This document shows positions 20,321 through 32,376 of a DNA stretch of 64,000 bases, one piece after another. Made by a program: the position numbers and the translations under genes. Under the pieces are notes generated by a model. That model saw only the letters and a program-made list of their open reading frames with translations. It searched no databases and was not told the origin of the DNA. Numbering within the stretch: position 1 is the stretch's first letter; each line of letters starts with the position of its first letter. Source of the DNA: Guadua angustifolia (lineage: Eukaryota > Streptophyta > Magnoliopsida > Poales > Poaceae); assembly GCA_036346375.1 (NCBI GenBank), contig CM070517.1, positions 7,605,161-7,669,160 of the forward strand. The letters are read 5' to 3'.

Positions 20321-23300
20321 TGTCGGGACCCGAATCTGCAGATCCGGATGCTCTGTGTATTCTGTACTAGTCCAGGATCACGCTAGTACACACAGGAATA
20401 ACAGGTTGAGATACCACAATCATACACAACGGAAATAATAAATAAGTACCTCAAACATAATTATAACGAGTTACACGAACTTATGGTCACCTTACAATAA
20501 TTCGTCACGCAGGACGATAAATAGCAATAGTAGCACAAGTTCAATAGTGGAAGCAAAAGTACGATAATGAAACCCCTCGTAGCCACAGGCAACTGACGAG
20601 GCTCAACCCTAATTCTCCGGATCTTCGATAAACTCCTCCTCCCAAGCTGGTGTTGCTTCTTCTTCTAAGGTTTTTGTCGAAGCAAGGGTGAGTATACAAC
20701 ATACTCAACAAGTCATGCACAATGCAGTTCTATTACTACATGCGTGGCTTATTCCAAGGAAAGGCTTAATGGTTATTTTGCGTGAAACAACTTTTCTTTT
20801 AACAGATAGTCTTAATTAGATTAAAAGTAGGAAAAATCATTACTATAATAATTAATTCCTCAATTCTTTTTCAAGAGTTTGGCACGCAGCCCTAAGTTTG
20901 ATTCATTAGTCTTTGACACACAACCACCCATTCCATATTTTATTTTGAAAATCTAACCCTTGATTCAGAATCCCGAGCATTGTCCAATTCATGACGCGCT
21001 ATTCAATAGTTTTAACACACTCTCCGCAGAGGTCAGACACTTTACCCACAGATACGATCGCCACCACACAGTGATTGATTGCAACAAAGTCTTTAGGAGA
21101 CTAACACCTAACAAAGGAACCTCTCCAGTATTGACTTTCTAACACTTCCCTCACTTAGAGCCAAAGTTTAGAACAGGCAAATACAGTTGGATGGGTACCA
21201 AGCCGCATCACAGGTACGCTTCCCCATACGGTTACATTTTTGTGTAACTGTCGCCCCGAGGTGTCAAAGGAAAGATATCAAAACCCTACTAAACTAGGTC
21301 CGTCCCATTCCAGACAAGTGGTTGTACGAGTAACTCAGTTCAAAGGCTTGCAAGGTGAAGTCCTTAACTGTCCCGGGCAAGACATCCATTTTATGTTTCT
21401 CGGCACACAGCCTTTACAACCTTCAATACATCCCGTTGCCACACAGGCCCACCTGGCACGAAGCCTTCTCGCCACTTGCCCCGGTCTAAATCATTTCCCA
21501 CCCCGGTTTGCATTTATGCAACACATGCCAATGTCCACTTCATTGCACGAGTAGAACCACACAGGTTGCTACCCCAATTCTATTTCCTAACATTATCGCA
21601 TTATTTCAAAAATGCGTTCCATAATCGTTTAATCAATATTCTTTTGCAATTTGAAAGTCATTCAGCGCATACAGCATACTAAGCAACTAGTCACGGTCTA
21701 GCCTCCCGTGTTGGCATTATTATAGCAACCAATGTAAATTAACAACCTAGGGTGACAAGGTTTTTAGGGCATAATGACAACATAATCAAGGTGGCATAAA
21801 CAAGATTGGCATATTAGCTACCATACCCAATTTAATCAATGGTATTTTTAAATAACATAGCATGCAATATTTGAAACAAAGTATATTTTGAAATCTGGGC
21901 ACAAAATGATCAAAACATGACTTGCCTTCAAACAACAGTTGGTTCTGATCTGGCACTTGCGATGGGTCCTCGAAATCTTCTCCAACGGTTTCCGGCAACT
22001 CGGGGTCTAATCGCAACACACAATCATACAATAAGCACATAAACAGATAGCAACAACAACTCTAAAATAAAATAAAATTCACTAATAAATAGTTCACATT
22101 TTCACAAATTTTTAGGAATGAGAATCGCTCAAATCGGAGTTAAAACGCAAAAGTTATAGCATTTATAAGTTTTGGAAATTTTTAATAAAAGAATAACCGA
22201 ATTAATCTATTTATTTTTCTACTGAAAATCCGGTTAAATCCCTCGGCTTGACACGTGTCAGCACAGGAGCCAACCACGTCGGCATGGGCACTGACCGGTG
22301 GGCCCTCGGATGACGTCATGCTGACGTCAGCACACCCGGCGGTCATTGCATTGACAAGTGGGCCCGATGAACAAAGGTTTCGATCCACACAAGATTCGAC
22401 ATGCGGCGGCAAGAATCGCTAGTCCACGCGACACATTTTTTCCCGCCGTTGATTTAAATCCAACGGTCAAGATATGGCAATGGTGGGCCTCCGCTGCCAC
22501 GTGGCACTACTGATAGCGGTAGGATTGAGGATCTATGGTCGCGTTATCCGAGCGGTTACCATTGTTAAGCCTACGTGGCCTAACCCGAGCCGCACATCCA
22601 AGATCTAACGGCCATAGTCAAATGCTAACCACGTAGCTACGTGGACTCAACGACGCGGTTGGATGAAGATCCAACGGTGATGGTTACCCGAGCGATACCC
22701 TATTCACAAGCCTACGTGGCCTCACTAGAGCCACACGATTAAGATCTAACGGCTAAGATCTAGCAATACCGTTCAGCTCGATTCAAATAGGAATACACGT
22801 GGCTTTACCTTGGTGGTGGGATGAAGATCCGACTACCGAGGCGAAGGCGATGTTCAAGAAGAGGCGGCGGCGCTTGTCACCGGACTTGGAGAAGATGAAG
22901 TGGTCTACGGCGTTTCCGAGCTTCTCCGGTCGGAAGAAGTGGCTCCAACGACGCGGTGTGGCACGGCGAACTTGGCGAAGGCACTAGCTGCGGTGGAGAG
23001 TAAGGGACGTCGGCGGAAAACGAAGAAGAACCGAGAAGAGGAAGGATTCCACTCCGGCGAGCTCGAGCGCAAGCTACAGTGTACGGGAGTGCACGAGTGA
23101 GTAGGCAAAATGGGCGGAGTGAAGTGCTGCATGCAGAGGGCTATATCTCCCGCTCGGACAAGCTTCGGGTTGCGCGCAAATCCCTGACAAATTTTCGGCG
23201 GCCAACAGTCGACGGCGATGCACAGTCGCTCCCTCCCGATGCGGTGCGACCCATTCCCACCGTCCGATTGCGATCCGACGGCTTAGGGCGAGTAACGGTT

Positions 23301-23678
23301 TGGCTACGCGGTGCCACGTGGCAACATCCTAGCGGCCACTTACCGAGATCGAACGACTCATGCGATATAAGCGACGCGGCTCACCCACGACAGTTCGATC
23401 GGGATCGCACGACCCGGGATTAGCGGCGCTAGGGTTTGGCTGGCACGAGCACAGTGTTGTGCCCGGCCCAATACTGTAGCTAGCCCTTTTCCGGCTTTTA
23501 ACAATTAAATTAAATCTAGAAAATCAAAGTAATTATTTAGAGCACTAAAAATACTTGAAAAAATCTAGAAAAATTCCAGGAAATATTTTAGGGTATTTAG
23601 GGCTTAAATAAAATATTTTTAATTATTTTTGATAATTACTTTTATGATGATTAATTATTCAAGAAAAAGATAAATTCA
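20321..23678 (-). mobile_element. 5' LTR of element A, outer end replaced
   Basis: Follows the 3' LTR (11156-14507) throughout, with substitutions and indels, from TGTCGGGACC to AATTCA. The last 95 bp of the 3' LTR (14508-14602, including the TGTAAC terminus) have no counterpart; instead the sequence becomes the LTR of element B. It carries the same G-box palindrome (22249-22260) and TGACGTCA (about 22312). Confidence 0.9.
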
Positions 23679-24745
23679 TAAATCTCGAATTGAATTATTC
23701 TTATATAGAAAAATCCGAATTTCCCCGGTCAAATGTACGGACGCTTATGTGGCTGAATATGGATCGTTGATCTTGTAATCGACGGCTAATGCAACCAAGT
23801 CTACTTCCTACTCATTTAAATGACGTGGCGACATCGGAACCCTACGATCTAGAGCTAACAATGGAAATCTTACCGAGCGGTTACCTATTCACCCGTGTGG
23901 CGTGGCGCAATCGTGTTAAATCGTGGATGATCCGCGGCTAGTAAATTCGAGCGAGCGGCGAAAACGTGACTGAACTTTGACGAGTTTTTCTTCGGGAATT
24001 CCGGCGACGACGCGTGGACTCCTTGAGGCTTTTCCGCGACAGCGCAATCGTGCGACACAGCTTCGACCTGGGACGAGTCTTCGGGCGATGACAGCGCAAC
24101 GCTTCTTCGATCGTCACACGCCCGCGACTTTTTCTTCGCTCGATTCCTGGCGACGCACTATGGTTTGACGAGGACGGCTCGCACTGATGGGCGCTCGATG
24201 CAGAGCCGCGGTTACGGACGGCTTTTATAGCCTCTACAGGCACGCAAGGACGGAAACAAGCAGTCCGTGGCGGAACGCGGCTTCAGAGCGATCCGAAACC
24301 CAATCACAAGACAATGGATTTGAGACCGATCGATCAACAACGAGCGGCTTCAGTTGGATTCGAATCGATAGCTCCAATCCGCCCTTTCCAAAACCAAGGA
24401 ACACGATCTAGTCTTTCCCAAGAATAATTCGACAGGGGCTTGACGGCTACACAAATGCAGCTATACGCTTCAAGGTTTTCTCAATTTAATTAATTCGAGA
24501 AAATAAATTGATTTATTTAAAATAGTAAAAATATTTGTTCTGAACTTACATAGATTATTTCTGACAAAACTTTGTTTTAACTTTACATACTTATAGTTAA
24601 TCTTCGACAAAAATACTATTCTTTAATCCACAAGAATTCCAATAACTTCCAGAAAATCCGAATAAATCCAGAAATTTCACTTGAGCTTATAAAATGCAAT
24701 AAAATAATATTAATTAATTAAAAATGCTAAAATTGGGATGTTACA
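23673..24745 (-). mobile_element. 3' LTR fragment of element B
   Basis: Matches 35923-36983 of the 5' LTR with moderate divergence (small indels in the GC-rich part). It ends GGGATGTTACA at 24745. The first 1812 bp of the LTR are missing. On the minus strand a TATAAAAG box lies at about 24217-24226, as TATAAAG does in the 5' LTR. Confidence 0.9.
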
Positions 24746-24787
24746 AACCTCCCCTTAACGGAATCTCGAATTTTAGATTTAAGGTGA

Positions 24788-26095
24788 CTAGAGAATAGGT
24801 TCGAATTCGCTTGAGATCTTCCTCACGCCTCGAGTTACTTCATTTTCTGAATGATTACTCCATTGAACTCTGCAAAAGCGAGTGGACTTGTTCCTGGTCC
24901 TTCGCTCCATTACATCCAAAATCTTGATCGGGTGTTCCTTGTAGGTCAGATCCTCCTGTAACTCAATAGCCTCCAACGATGCCTCGTCACCGCACTCAAG
25001 ACATTTCTTGAGTTGTGACACATGGAACACGTCATGCACTCCTGCCAATGACTGGGGCAACTCCAACTGATAAGCAACCTCTCCTCGGCGGCTCAATATC
25101 TTAAATGGGCCCACGAACCTGGGTGCAAGCTTTCCCTTGACATGGAACCTCTTAACACCTTTAAGGGGAGTAACCCTAAGGTACACAAAATCATTGGGCT
25201 CAAAACTCAAGTCACGACGGCGATTATCAGCATAACTCTTTTGCCTTGACTGTGTTGTCTTCAATCTCTCCCTGATCATGGCAACTTGCTCTTCGGCCTC
25301 CCTAAGAATCTCAGGTCCAAACACCGAACACTCTCCTGTCTCATTCCAATTCAACGGAGTACGACAGGCTCGTCCATATAAAGCTTCATATGGTGACATT
25401 TGCAAACTAGCCTGGTAACTGTTATTATAACTGAACTCGGCATACGGCAAACATTTATCCCAAGATGTGCTGCAGGATATCGCACAAGCTCTCAACATAT
25501 CCTCCAAAATTTGATTAACCCTCTCGGTCTGATCATCTGTCTGTGGATGATATGCGGTGCTAAAATTCAAGCGGGTACCCAATGCTTCATGCAGCTTGTC
25601 CCAAAATCTTGAGGTAAACTGGGTACCTCAATCCGACACTACCTTCTTGGGCACACCATGCAAACACACAATCCTTGACATATATAACTCTGCCAATTTA
25701 TCTCCTGAATAAGTCGTCTTCACCGGGATGAAGTGAGCGACTTTAGTTAACCGGCCAATGATCACCCATATAGAGTCATACCCTCTTTGAGTCTTGGGCA
25801 ATCCTGTGATAAAATCCATTCCAATCTCCTCCCATTTCCATTCCAGAATCTTCAATGGCTGCAACAACCCAGCGGGCTTCTGATGCATTGCCTTTACCCT
25901 CTAGCATACATCACACAACGCTACATGCTCCGCTACTTCACGCTTCATGCTAGGCCACCAAAATCTCCCTTTAAGGTCCTGATACATCTTGGCACTTCCC
26001 GGATGGATAGAATACTTGGAATCGTGAGCCTCCTCGAGAATCAACTGCTTGAGTTCTCTCTCATCCGGCACAAACAAATCCGTCCTTTGAACCAC
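24788..26095 (-). pseudogene. Integrase with chromodomain-like end of element B
   Basis: The segment 25901-26095 has the zinc domain (HDSKYSIHPGSAKMY, ALCDVC). The segment 25628-25888 has the first Asp (IGMDFITGLPK) and reaches the second catalytic Asp in KKVVSD. The next codon, Arg in relatives, is TGA at 25628-25630 (a CGA to TGA change, that is C to T in a CpG). The segment 24788-25582 continues with TAYHPQTDDQTERVNQ (catalytic Glu), YEALYGRACRTPLNW, VYLRVTPLKGVKRF, the GPF segment, and the chromodomain-like tail (HPIKILDVMERRTRNKS, CRVQWSNHSENE). A chromodomain steers integration to heterochromatin. Confidence 0.9.
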
Positions 26096-26919
26096 AGGGT
26101 TCCTTGCTCATCTACCGAGAAATCCTCAGCTAACCCTTCATCCTTCTTGGATTTGATCCTGCTGATCTTCTCATCCTTATTCTGCTTATCCCTGATGTGA
26201 TCCTCCAAACTTGGCTTCACTTCCAATGCAGCAATAAATCCTTGCGGCACAACTTCCAATCCCAACTTCTGAAATTCTTCGCACAACTCCCACCGCTTGC
26301 TTACCACTAATGAATTCACATTATGACTCTTTCGACTCAAAGCGTCGGCCACCACATTAGCTTTTCCAGGATGATAATGGATTCCAACATTATAGTCCTT
26401 TATCAATTCCAACCATCTCCTCTGCCTCATGTTAAGATCCGACTGAGTGAATATATACTTCAAACTCTTATGGTCCGTAGATATCTCACATCTATTTCCA
26501 ATGAGATAATGACGCCATATCTTTAAAGCATGCACTACGGCTGCTAGTTCCAAGTCATGTGTTGGGTAATTCCCTTCATGAGTCCTCAACTGCCTAGATG
26601 CGTAGGCCACCACCTTGCCATTCTGCATTAACACACATCCAAGACCTTGCCGCGATGCGTCACAGTAAATGTCAAAACTGCTTTGCACATCCGGCAATAC
26701 TAACACAAGGGCAGATGTTAATCTCTTCTTTAGTTCCTGAAAACTATTCTCGCACTCGGGCGTCCATGCAAACTTTTTCTCCTTCTTCAACAATTGCGTG
26801 AGAGGTCTGTAATCGTCGAAAATCCTTCAATGAATCGGCGGTAATATCCCGCCATTCCCGAGCTCACGGATCCGAGTGACGGTCTTTGGTTGCTCCCAAT
26901 TCATTACAGCTTCTACTTT
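26041..26919 (-). pseudogene. RT end and RNase H of element B, left of element C
   Basis: The segment 26041-26793 covers the connection and RNase H: FDIYCDASRQGLGCVLMQ (first Asp), ASRQLRTHEGNYPTHDLELAAVV, STDHKSLKYIFTQ (Asp), VVADALSRKS, then the Lys/Asp-rich linker. Just upstream a shifted frame reads VEAVMNWEQPKTVTRIR, the RT thumb that follows the SK sequence on the far side of element C (30687 on). A frame change lies near 26800-26870. Confidence 0.88.
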
Positions 26920-26924
26920 ACTTG

Positions 26925-29859
26925 TGTCGGGACCCGATATGCAATCCGAAACCCTCTCAGGTATACAAAGACTAGTCCAGATCACGCTTAGTGCACACAA
27001 AGGAAACATAGATGACATATTATTCCATACATCGAAATAACTAAAAAGAAGCAAATTATTATTGAATAAAGCAAATGACCTTATAGTCAAGGTTCATACA
27101 CCAATGCCTCTTGGCTTAAGAAACAAATAAACTGTTGCAGCGGAAATAAAATAACTTGGGCCATTCGACATGCCACGAGCAATAAATGCTGGGAACGCCT
27201 TCCTAGTCGATATAGTCTTCATAGTACTCCTCCTCTTGATACTCATTACCGGTCCTTCCTCAAAGAATCGAACAACGGGGCATAAAGCCGTGAGTACAAA
27301 ACGTACTCAACAAGTCAGAGGAAATGATGCAATATATTCATGCACGGCTTTGACAAAGGATAGTTATAGGGTTCATTTGCGTAAAGCAATAACTTGAATT
27401 TAAATACACTAAATAGATTGAAGGCGGTGTGAATAAAACAATAATAAATAATCGATAAATCAATGGTAGACAACATGAATGTAATGACGAGGCATCACCC
27501 TACACCACTCAAACAAATATCAACCACACAATTCAACAAAGATAGCTTGAGACAACAAAACAACAAAGGAACTCCCTGCTCACATCCCAACCATTCCACA
27601 TTTCAAGAAAATACTTTATACCCGTGTAGAAATCCCCTGCTTGTCCATGACCGCGGACACGGCTATTCAATAGTTTACACTCGCAGAGGTTGTACAACTT
27701 TACCCACAAGACATGATCATCCCTTAATGCCAAGCGCTAAGGACACACTTCCTTTGGTGTGTCGGCAGAGAGATCACTACAAAGCCTTTACAATGCATGT
27801 CGGACCCAAGATCGCCCTCTAAGGTTTCCCCTCGGGGCCCCTCTTGAGCCATGTGGGTCACTCGTCCATCTTGGACCCCACACCAACAACCGCAATACTC
27901 AAGTCTGGACATTGCAAATTAATCACTAGGTCCGCCCCATACGGACTTGTGGTTGCAGTTAGGCCCAGATTCAATGGCGCACAAGATTAAGTCCTTAAAT
28001 TGTTTCAGAGCAAGGCAGGCCACATCCCAATGTGCCAAACAAACCCTTCTTTATTGCCGATCAATTGCCCGAGGGAAACATTTTGTTCAACCCAAGACCA
28101 ATGGCATCCCCGCCATGGTACAACAAGTTTTACAACAAAGGGTCAACACCACAATTCAATATCTCATTAAGTCAAGATTAACATTAGCTCACAGTGATAT
28201 GAATCGCCGGACAACTAAGCATGGCTAAGCATAACTACGATAACCCAATGTTGGTACTATGATTATGTCCAACTAATAACGCCCCAACTTAAGGGTAACA
28301 ATGGATACATGGCATTCCAATAATCAAAGGCATACTCAAACGGGTAAATAGCTACTCCCATAAACTAGCATTGTTACACAAATAGCATGCAATTGTATAA
28401 AACAAAGTACTTTTGCAAACATGGGTTCAATATGATCAAAGGTCTACGACTTGCCTTGTTGTTCAAGTGCTGATGCTTGGTCTTGAAGTCTCCGATTCAG
28501 CTCCTTCTGGATTCGGGTCTACCGAAAATAAAGCAACGAAACCAAATAAATACAAAACAGAGGAGAAAACAAGCTCAAGATTGAAAATAAATGGCTCTGA
28601 ATGTAGAGCTCAATTTTAAAAATTTAGAAATTTGAATCGGCTCAATCGGAGTTCTGGACGAAGGAGAACGGGCCTTGGAAGATTTAATTCAGAGAAAATC
28701 GAGAAATTCACAAGGGTGACACGTGTCGGCTTGTGATTGGCTGGGATTTTCGGTTTTCGGAAAATCAGAAAAGGAAAATGAAATACCGACCGACATGCGG
28801 GCCCACATGTCACGGGCTTGGTCCACTGAGACCGAGAGCACCGAGGCGACATTTGTCGACGGGCGGCTAACGCAGCTTGCCAGTCGACGTGGCGCCGATG
28901 TATACCGACGGGGCATGGCACGAAGTTGACCACGCTGACGATCTGGATCGTCGGCGAGCGATCGAACGGTTGCTATTGATGCTCACTACCGAGGACGCGG
29001 GCGCGATCGGGAGCGTCCACCGCAGACGGACGGCCGAGGTTTGCGGATGGAACGACGGCGAAGGGCGGCGGCGCACTTACCGGAGGTGAGGAAGATGACA
29101 CGCAAACTACGAGGACGGCACGGATCGGGCGAAGAATCTGCGGATCGGGAGAAGATGACGCTGCCGACTCGAAAGCGTAATCGGCGACAGCGGAGACGCA
29201 CCTTGGCGGCGAGAAACACGCGAGGAAGAACTTCGACACGGCGGCGAAAAAAAACTCGAGGCGGCAGCTCTAAGCGGCGATTCTCGAAACGGAAGAGAGA
29301 GCGGGCGGCGGCTTTAAGTAGGCACGACGACGAGGAGACCGGCTCGGATATTTGCGCGATAATGCGGAAATCAATGGCGGTAGCGGGCGATTCGACGACG
29401 GCGGTTAGGGTTCATGGTGCGACGCAATGAGGCGTGGAGGAATCTGCGAGCAGCGTGTCGCAGACGGACGGATGGAAGCCTTGCCGGCCGGGTTTGGACG
29501 GGACGCGAGGTTTGGGCCGAGATGAACAGAGATGGGCCGAGGAAATTTCAGCTCAAGGAAATTTTGGAAAATAAAAACGTTTTTCCAATTTAATAAATTC
29601 CAGAAATTCAAATAACTCCAAATAAATTCAAATAAATAGCAAATAAATTCAGAAAAATCCCCAAAAATACAGAAAAATTCCTTGAAGCACAAGGAACCCA
29701 ACAAAAACTGGAAACCTTTAATTTGATGCATAGATTAATCAAATTAAATCTTTTCATTATTGAAAAATTCATATTAAGCTTCAATTAATTCCAGAAAAAA
29801 ACAAAGGGTTTATTTTTTTTATTTTAAACATACCAAAACTCAAATTTTGGGATGTTACA
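26925..29859 (-). mobile_element. 3' LTR of element C
   Basis: 2935 bp, TGTCGGGACC to GGGATGTTACA. It shares the general architecture of the A and B LTRs (AT-rich inner third, GC-rich block 28700-29520, AT-rich outer end) but little base identity in the middle. It carries the G-box palindrome TGACACGTGTC at about 28716. Incidental ORFs in the GC-rich block (for example 29041-29430, Arg-rich) are not supported as genes. Confidence 0.9.
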
Positions 29860-29871
29860 AACCTCCCCCCC

Positions 29872-30576
29872 TTAAATGGAATCTCGACCCCGAGATTCGG
29901 GCTGGCTAGAGAATAAGTGGGGAAACTCGGACTTCAGATCCTCTTCTTGCTCCCAAGTGGCTTCCTCTTCTGAATGATTGCTCCACTGGACTTTGCAAAA
30001 ACGGATGATCTTGCTTCTCGTGATGCGCTCTGCAACATCCAATATCTTCACTGGCTGCTCCTTGTAAGTGAGATCCTCTTGCAAATCGATAGCTCCCAAT
30101 GGCATCTGCTCTTCTGGCACTCGCAGGCACTTCTTCAACTGAGACACATGGAACACATCGTGGATTCCAGCGAAGGACTGAGGCAACTCAAGCTTGTAAG
30201 CAACTTCTCCTCTTCGTTCCAAGACTTTGAACGGTCCAACATATCTAGGGGCAAGCTTTCCTTTTACTTGAAATCGCTTAACTCCTTTTAGAGGTGTAAC
30301 TCTAAGATACACATAATCATTGGGCTCGAAACTCAAATCTCGGCGATGATTATCTGCAGATAACTCTTACATGCGCTGAGCTATCCTCAACTTGTCTCAA
30401 TTGCTCTGTACTTGCTCTTCGCTTCTTGCGATATGGCAGACCAAATAACCATCTTTCTCCGGTCTCTTTCCAATTGAGAGGGTTCTGCACTTTCTACCGT
30501 ATAAGGCTTCAAAAGGAGACATTTGCAGGCTGGCCTGATAACTATTATTGTAAGAAAACTCTGCATAGGGCAAACA
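29872..30576 (-). pseudogene. Integrase C-terminus and chromodomain of element C
   Basis: The segment 29872-30336 encodes FEPNDYVYLRVTPLKGVKRFQV, GKLAPRYVGPF, QLKKCLRVPEEQMPL and a complete chromodomain-like tail (EQPVKILDVAERITR, VQWSNHSEEEATWEQEEDL), the best-preserved one here. The segment 30387-30576 holds fragments of the preceding core in broken frames. The rest of pol is deleted at 30576/30577. Confidence 0.88.
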
Positions 30577-30686
30577 CTTTTCATTATTGAAAAATTCATA
30601 TTAAGCTTCAATTAATTCCAGAAAAAAACAAAGGGTTTATTTTTTTTATTTTAAACATACCAAAACTCAAATTTTGGGATGTTACA
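30577..30686 (-). mobile_element. 110-bp remnant of the 5' LTR of element C
   Basis: Identical to 29750-29859. It begins inside the shared CTTTTCATTATTG word and ends TGTTACA next to the ACTTG duplication. It shows that C is a deletion derivative and not a solo LTR with extra DNA. Confidence 0.93.
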
Positions 30687-30691
30687 ACTTG

Positions 30692-31762
30692 GATCCACGG
30701 CAATTCCTTTAGCAGTCATTACATGGCCAAGGAATTCCACCTTCTCCTCCAAAAATCACACTTGCTGAACTTGGCATATAACTACTGATCACGCAACTTT
30801 TCCAAAACCAATCTCAAATGCTTGTCATGTTCTTCTTCCGTCTTAGAATACACTAGGATATCATCAATAAAGACAACCACAAACTTGTCCAAATATTCCA
30901 TGAACACCTTGTTCATGAGGTTCATGAAATAAGCTGGGGCATTGGTTAATCCAAACGACATGACTGTGAACTCATAATGTCCATAACGGGTTGAAAATGT
31001 TGTCTTCGGAATGTCATCCGCTCTAATCCTCAACTGATGATAACCTGATCGAAGATCTATCTTGGAGAAAACTGCTGCTCCCTTCAACTGATCAAACAAG
31101 TCATCAATCCTTGGCAAAGGGTACTTATTCTTGATTGTTACTTCATTAAGTGCATGATAATCGATGCACATCCTTAAACTTCTATCTTTCTTCCTGACGA
31201 ACAAAACTGGTGCTCCCCATTGGGAAGAACTTGGCCGAATGAAACCCTTCTCCAGCAATTCCTCAATTTGTTTCTTCATCTCTACTAACTCATCGGTTGG
31301 CATCCTATATGGCCTTTTTGCTATTGGTGCTGTTCCAGGTACCAATTCAATAACAAACTCAATATCCCGATCTGGCGGCATGCCCGGTAAATCCTCAGGG
31401 AATACCTCCGGGTAATCTCTAACCACTGGTACATCCTCCAAATTAACCACCTTCACACTGTTGATCATCAACTGACCTTCACGGATTTCGGTAGCATACA
31501 CTTCCACCTTTTCACCATTAGGGTTTTCTAAGGTCACCATCCTTTGGCCACAATCCAAGACAGCCTTGTGTTTTGACAGCCAATCCATCCCTAAGATAAC
31601 ATCTAAGGTTTGGGTATCTAACAAGATGAGATTCGCTAGGAATTCTATCCCATTCATAAGCAACTTAACTCCTAAACACCCAAGGTTAGATTGAAGTTCC
31701 GATCCCGGGGTTTGCACTAGAAGCACACGTTTAAGATTCTTAACAGCAAATCCATTCTTCAA
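30692..31762 (-). pseudogene. Protease end and reverse transcriptase of element B
   Basis: A 326-residue frame (30782-31762) starts in the protease after its active site (VILGMDWLSKHKAVLDC) and continues through the linker (FPEDLPGMPPDRDIEFVIELVPG). RT follows: SQWGAPVLFVRKKDRSLRMC, FSKIDLRSGYHQLRIRADD, SFGLTNAPAYFMNLMN and the catalytic box VFIDDILVYS. It ends at a TAG after KLRDQ, where relatives continue with QLYAKF. The sequence then runs to 30687, where element C interrupts. It is the longest open RT frame in the nest. Confidence 0.9.
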
Positions 31763-32302
31763 TGCAAAATTCCGAGAAACAAACGAATGCGAAGCTCCAT
31801 AGTCAAATAAAGCGTGGCGTCTTCGAAGTTAACTAGGAACTTACCCAAGACGACATCCGATGCCTCCGAGCTCCATCGCCAGTGATGTGGTTGATCCTTC
31901 CACGCGACCGCCGTTCGAGGCGACGCCTCGATGCGTTGGCACTCGATTTCCTCCTGCCACTGGGGTCTTAGCTGGGGTGCTGCTCAAGTTGAAGCGGACT
32001 GGTGTAATTCCTCCCTTCTTCGGGCACTTGTTGTCAAAATGCCCAGGCTCATGGCATGAAAAGCATCTTCTAGTATCAGGTTGTTGACTTCCAGAAACTG
32101 CATTGCCCATTGGTGCTGGAGTCTGAAAATTCTGACTAGCGGGGCGCGGTGTTGGGACTGGTGGTCTGCTTGACAACTGGGGCTGAATCCTCGCAAGCCG
32201 CCGAGGTGTCATCCTCAACTTTGAGATGATTCGGCCGCCTACTGCTCGACTAGCCATCCAAGCGCTTGCGGTCCTCACCCAACTCCTTGCGCTTATCCTC
32301 AA
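31763..32302 (-). pseudogene. Zinc knuckle and protease active site of element B
   Basis: The frame 31841-32302 contains a good CCHC knuckle, CFSCHEPGHFDNKC, followed by PKKGGITPVRF. The protease active site is at about 31790-31810 in another frame and reads FDYGASHSFVS, so the Ser of the D-S-G triad is Tyr. Such a change is expected to inactivate an aspartic protease. The frame is also shifted between knuckle and active site. Confidence 0.82.
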
Positions 32303-32376
32303 GGATCAAAGCCTTATTGACCAACTCACGAAAGTCGTGGAAAGTGTGGGTGATCAATCCCACCTGCGATCTGAGT

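Larger units (their letters stand above)
11156..23678 (-). mobile_element. Element A: Tekay/Del-type chromovirus with 3.4-kb LTRs
   Basis: Minus-strand gypsy element. The 3' LTR is 11156-14602, the coding region 14717-19141, an extra upstream ORF about 19380-20110, the PBS 20304-20316 and the 5' LTR 20321-23678 (outer 95 bp missing). Domain order is gag, protease, RT, RNase H, integrase, chromodomain-like end. It is inserted in the tandem-repeat zone of D; the left flank is TTCGT (11151-11155). The right end is lost because its LTR is fused to that of element B. The LTRs are diverged by scattered substitutions and indels, so the insertion is not recent. Confidence 0.9.
26925..30686 (-). mobile_element. 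Element C: internally deleted chromovirus inside B
   Basis: Flanked by a perfect 5-bp duplication ACTTG (26920-26924 and 30687-30691) in the RT of B. It holds a full 3' LTR (26925-29859), polypurine tract, chromodomain/integrase remnants (29872-30576) and then only the outer 110 bp of the 5' LTR (30577-30686). Missing are most of the 5' LTR, PBS, gag, protease, RT, RNase H and half of integrase. The 110 bp are identical in length and sequence to 29750-29859. The deletion junction shares CTTTTCATTATTG with the LTR. It is about 3.8 kb where relatives are above 11 kb. Confidence 0.93.

Noticed and set aside
29041..29430. 129-residue Arg-rich plus-strand ORF in the LTR of C
   Set aside because: Lies antisense to the element in a GC-rich LTR block, low complexity, with similar open frames on both strands. 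No support as a gene.
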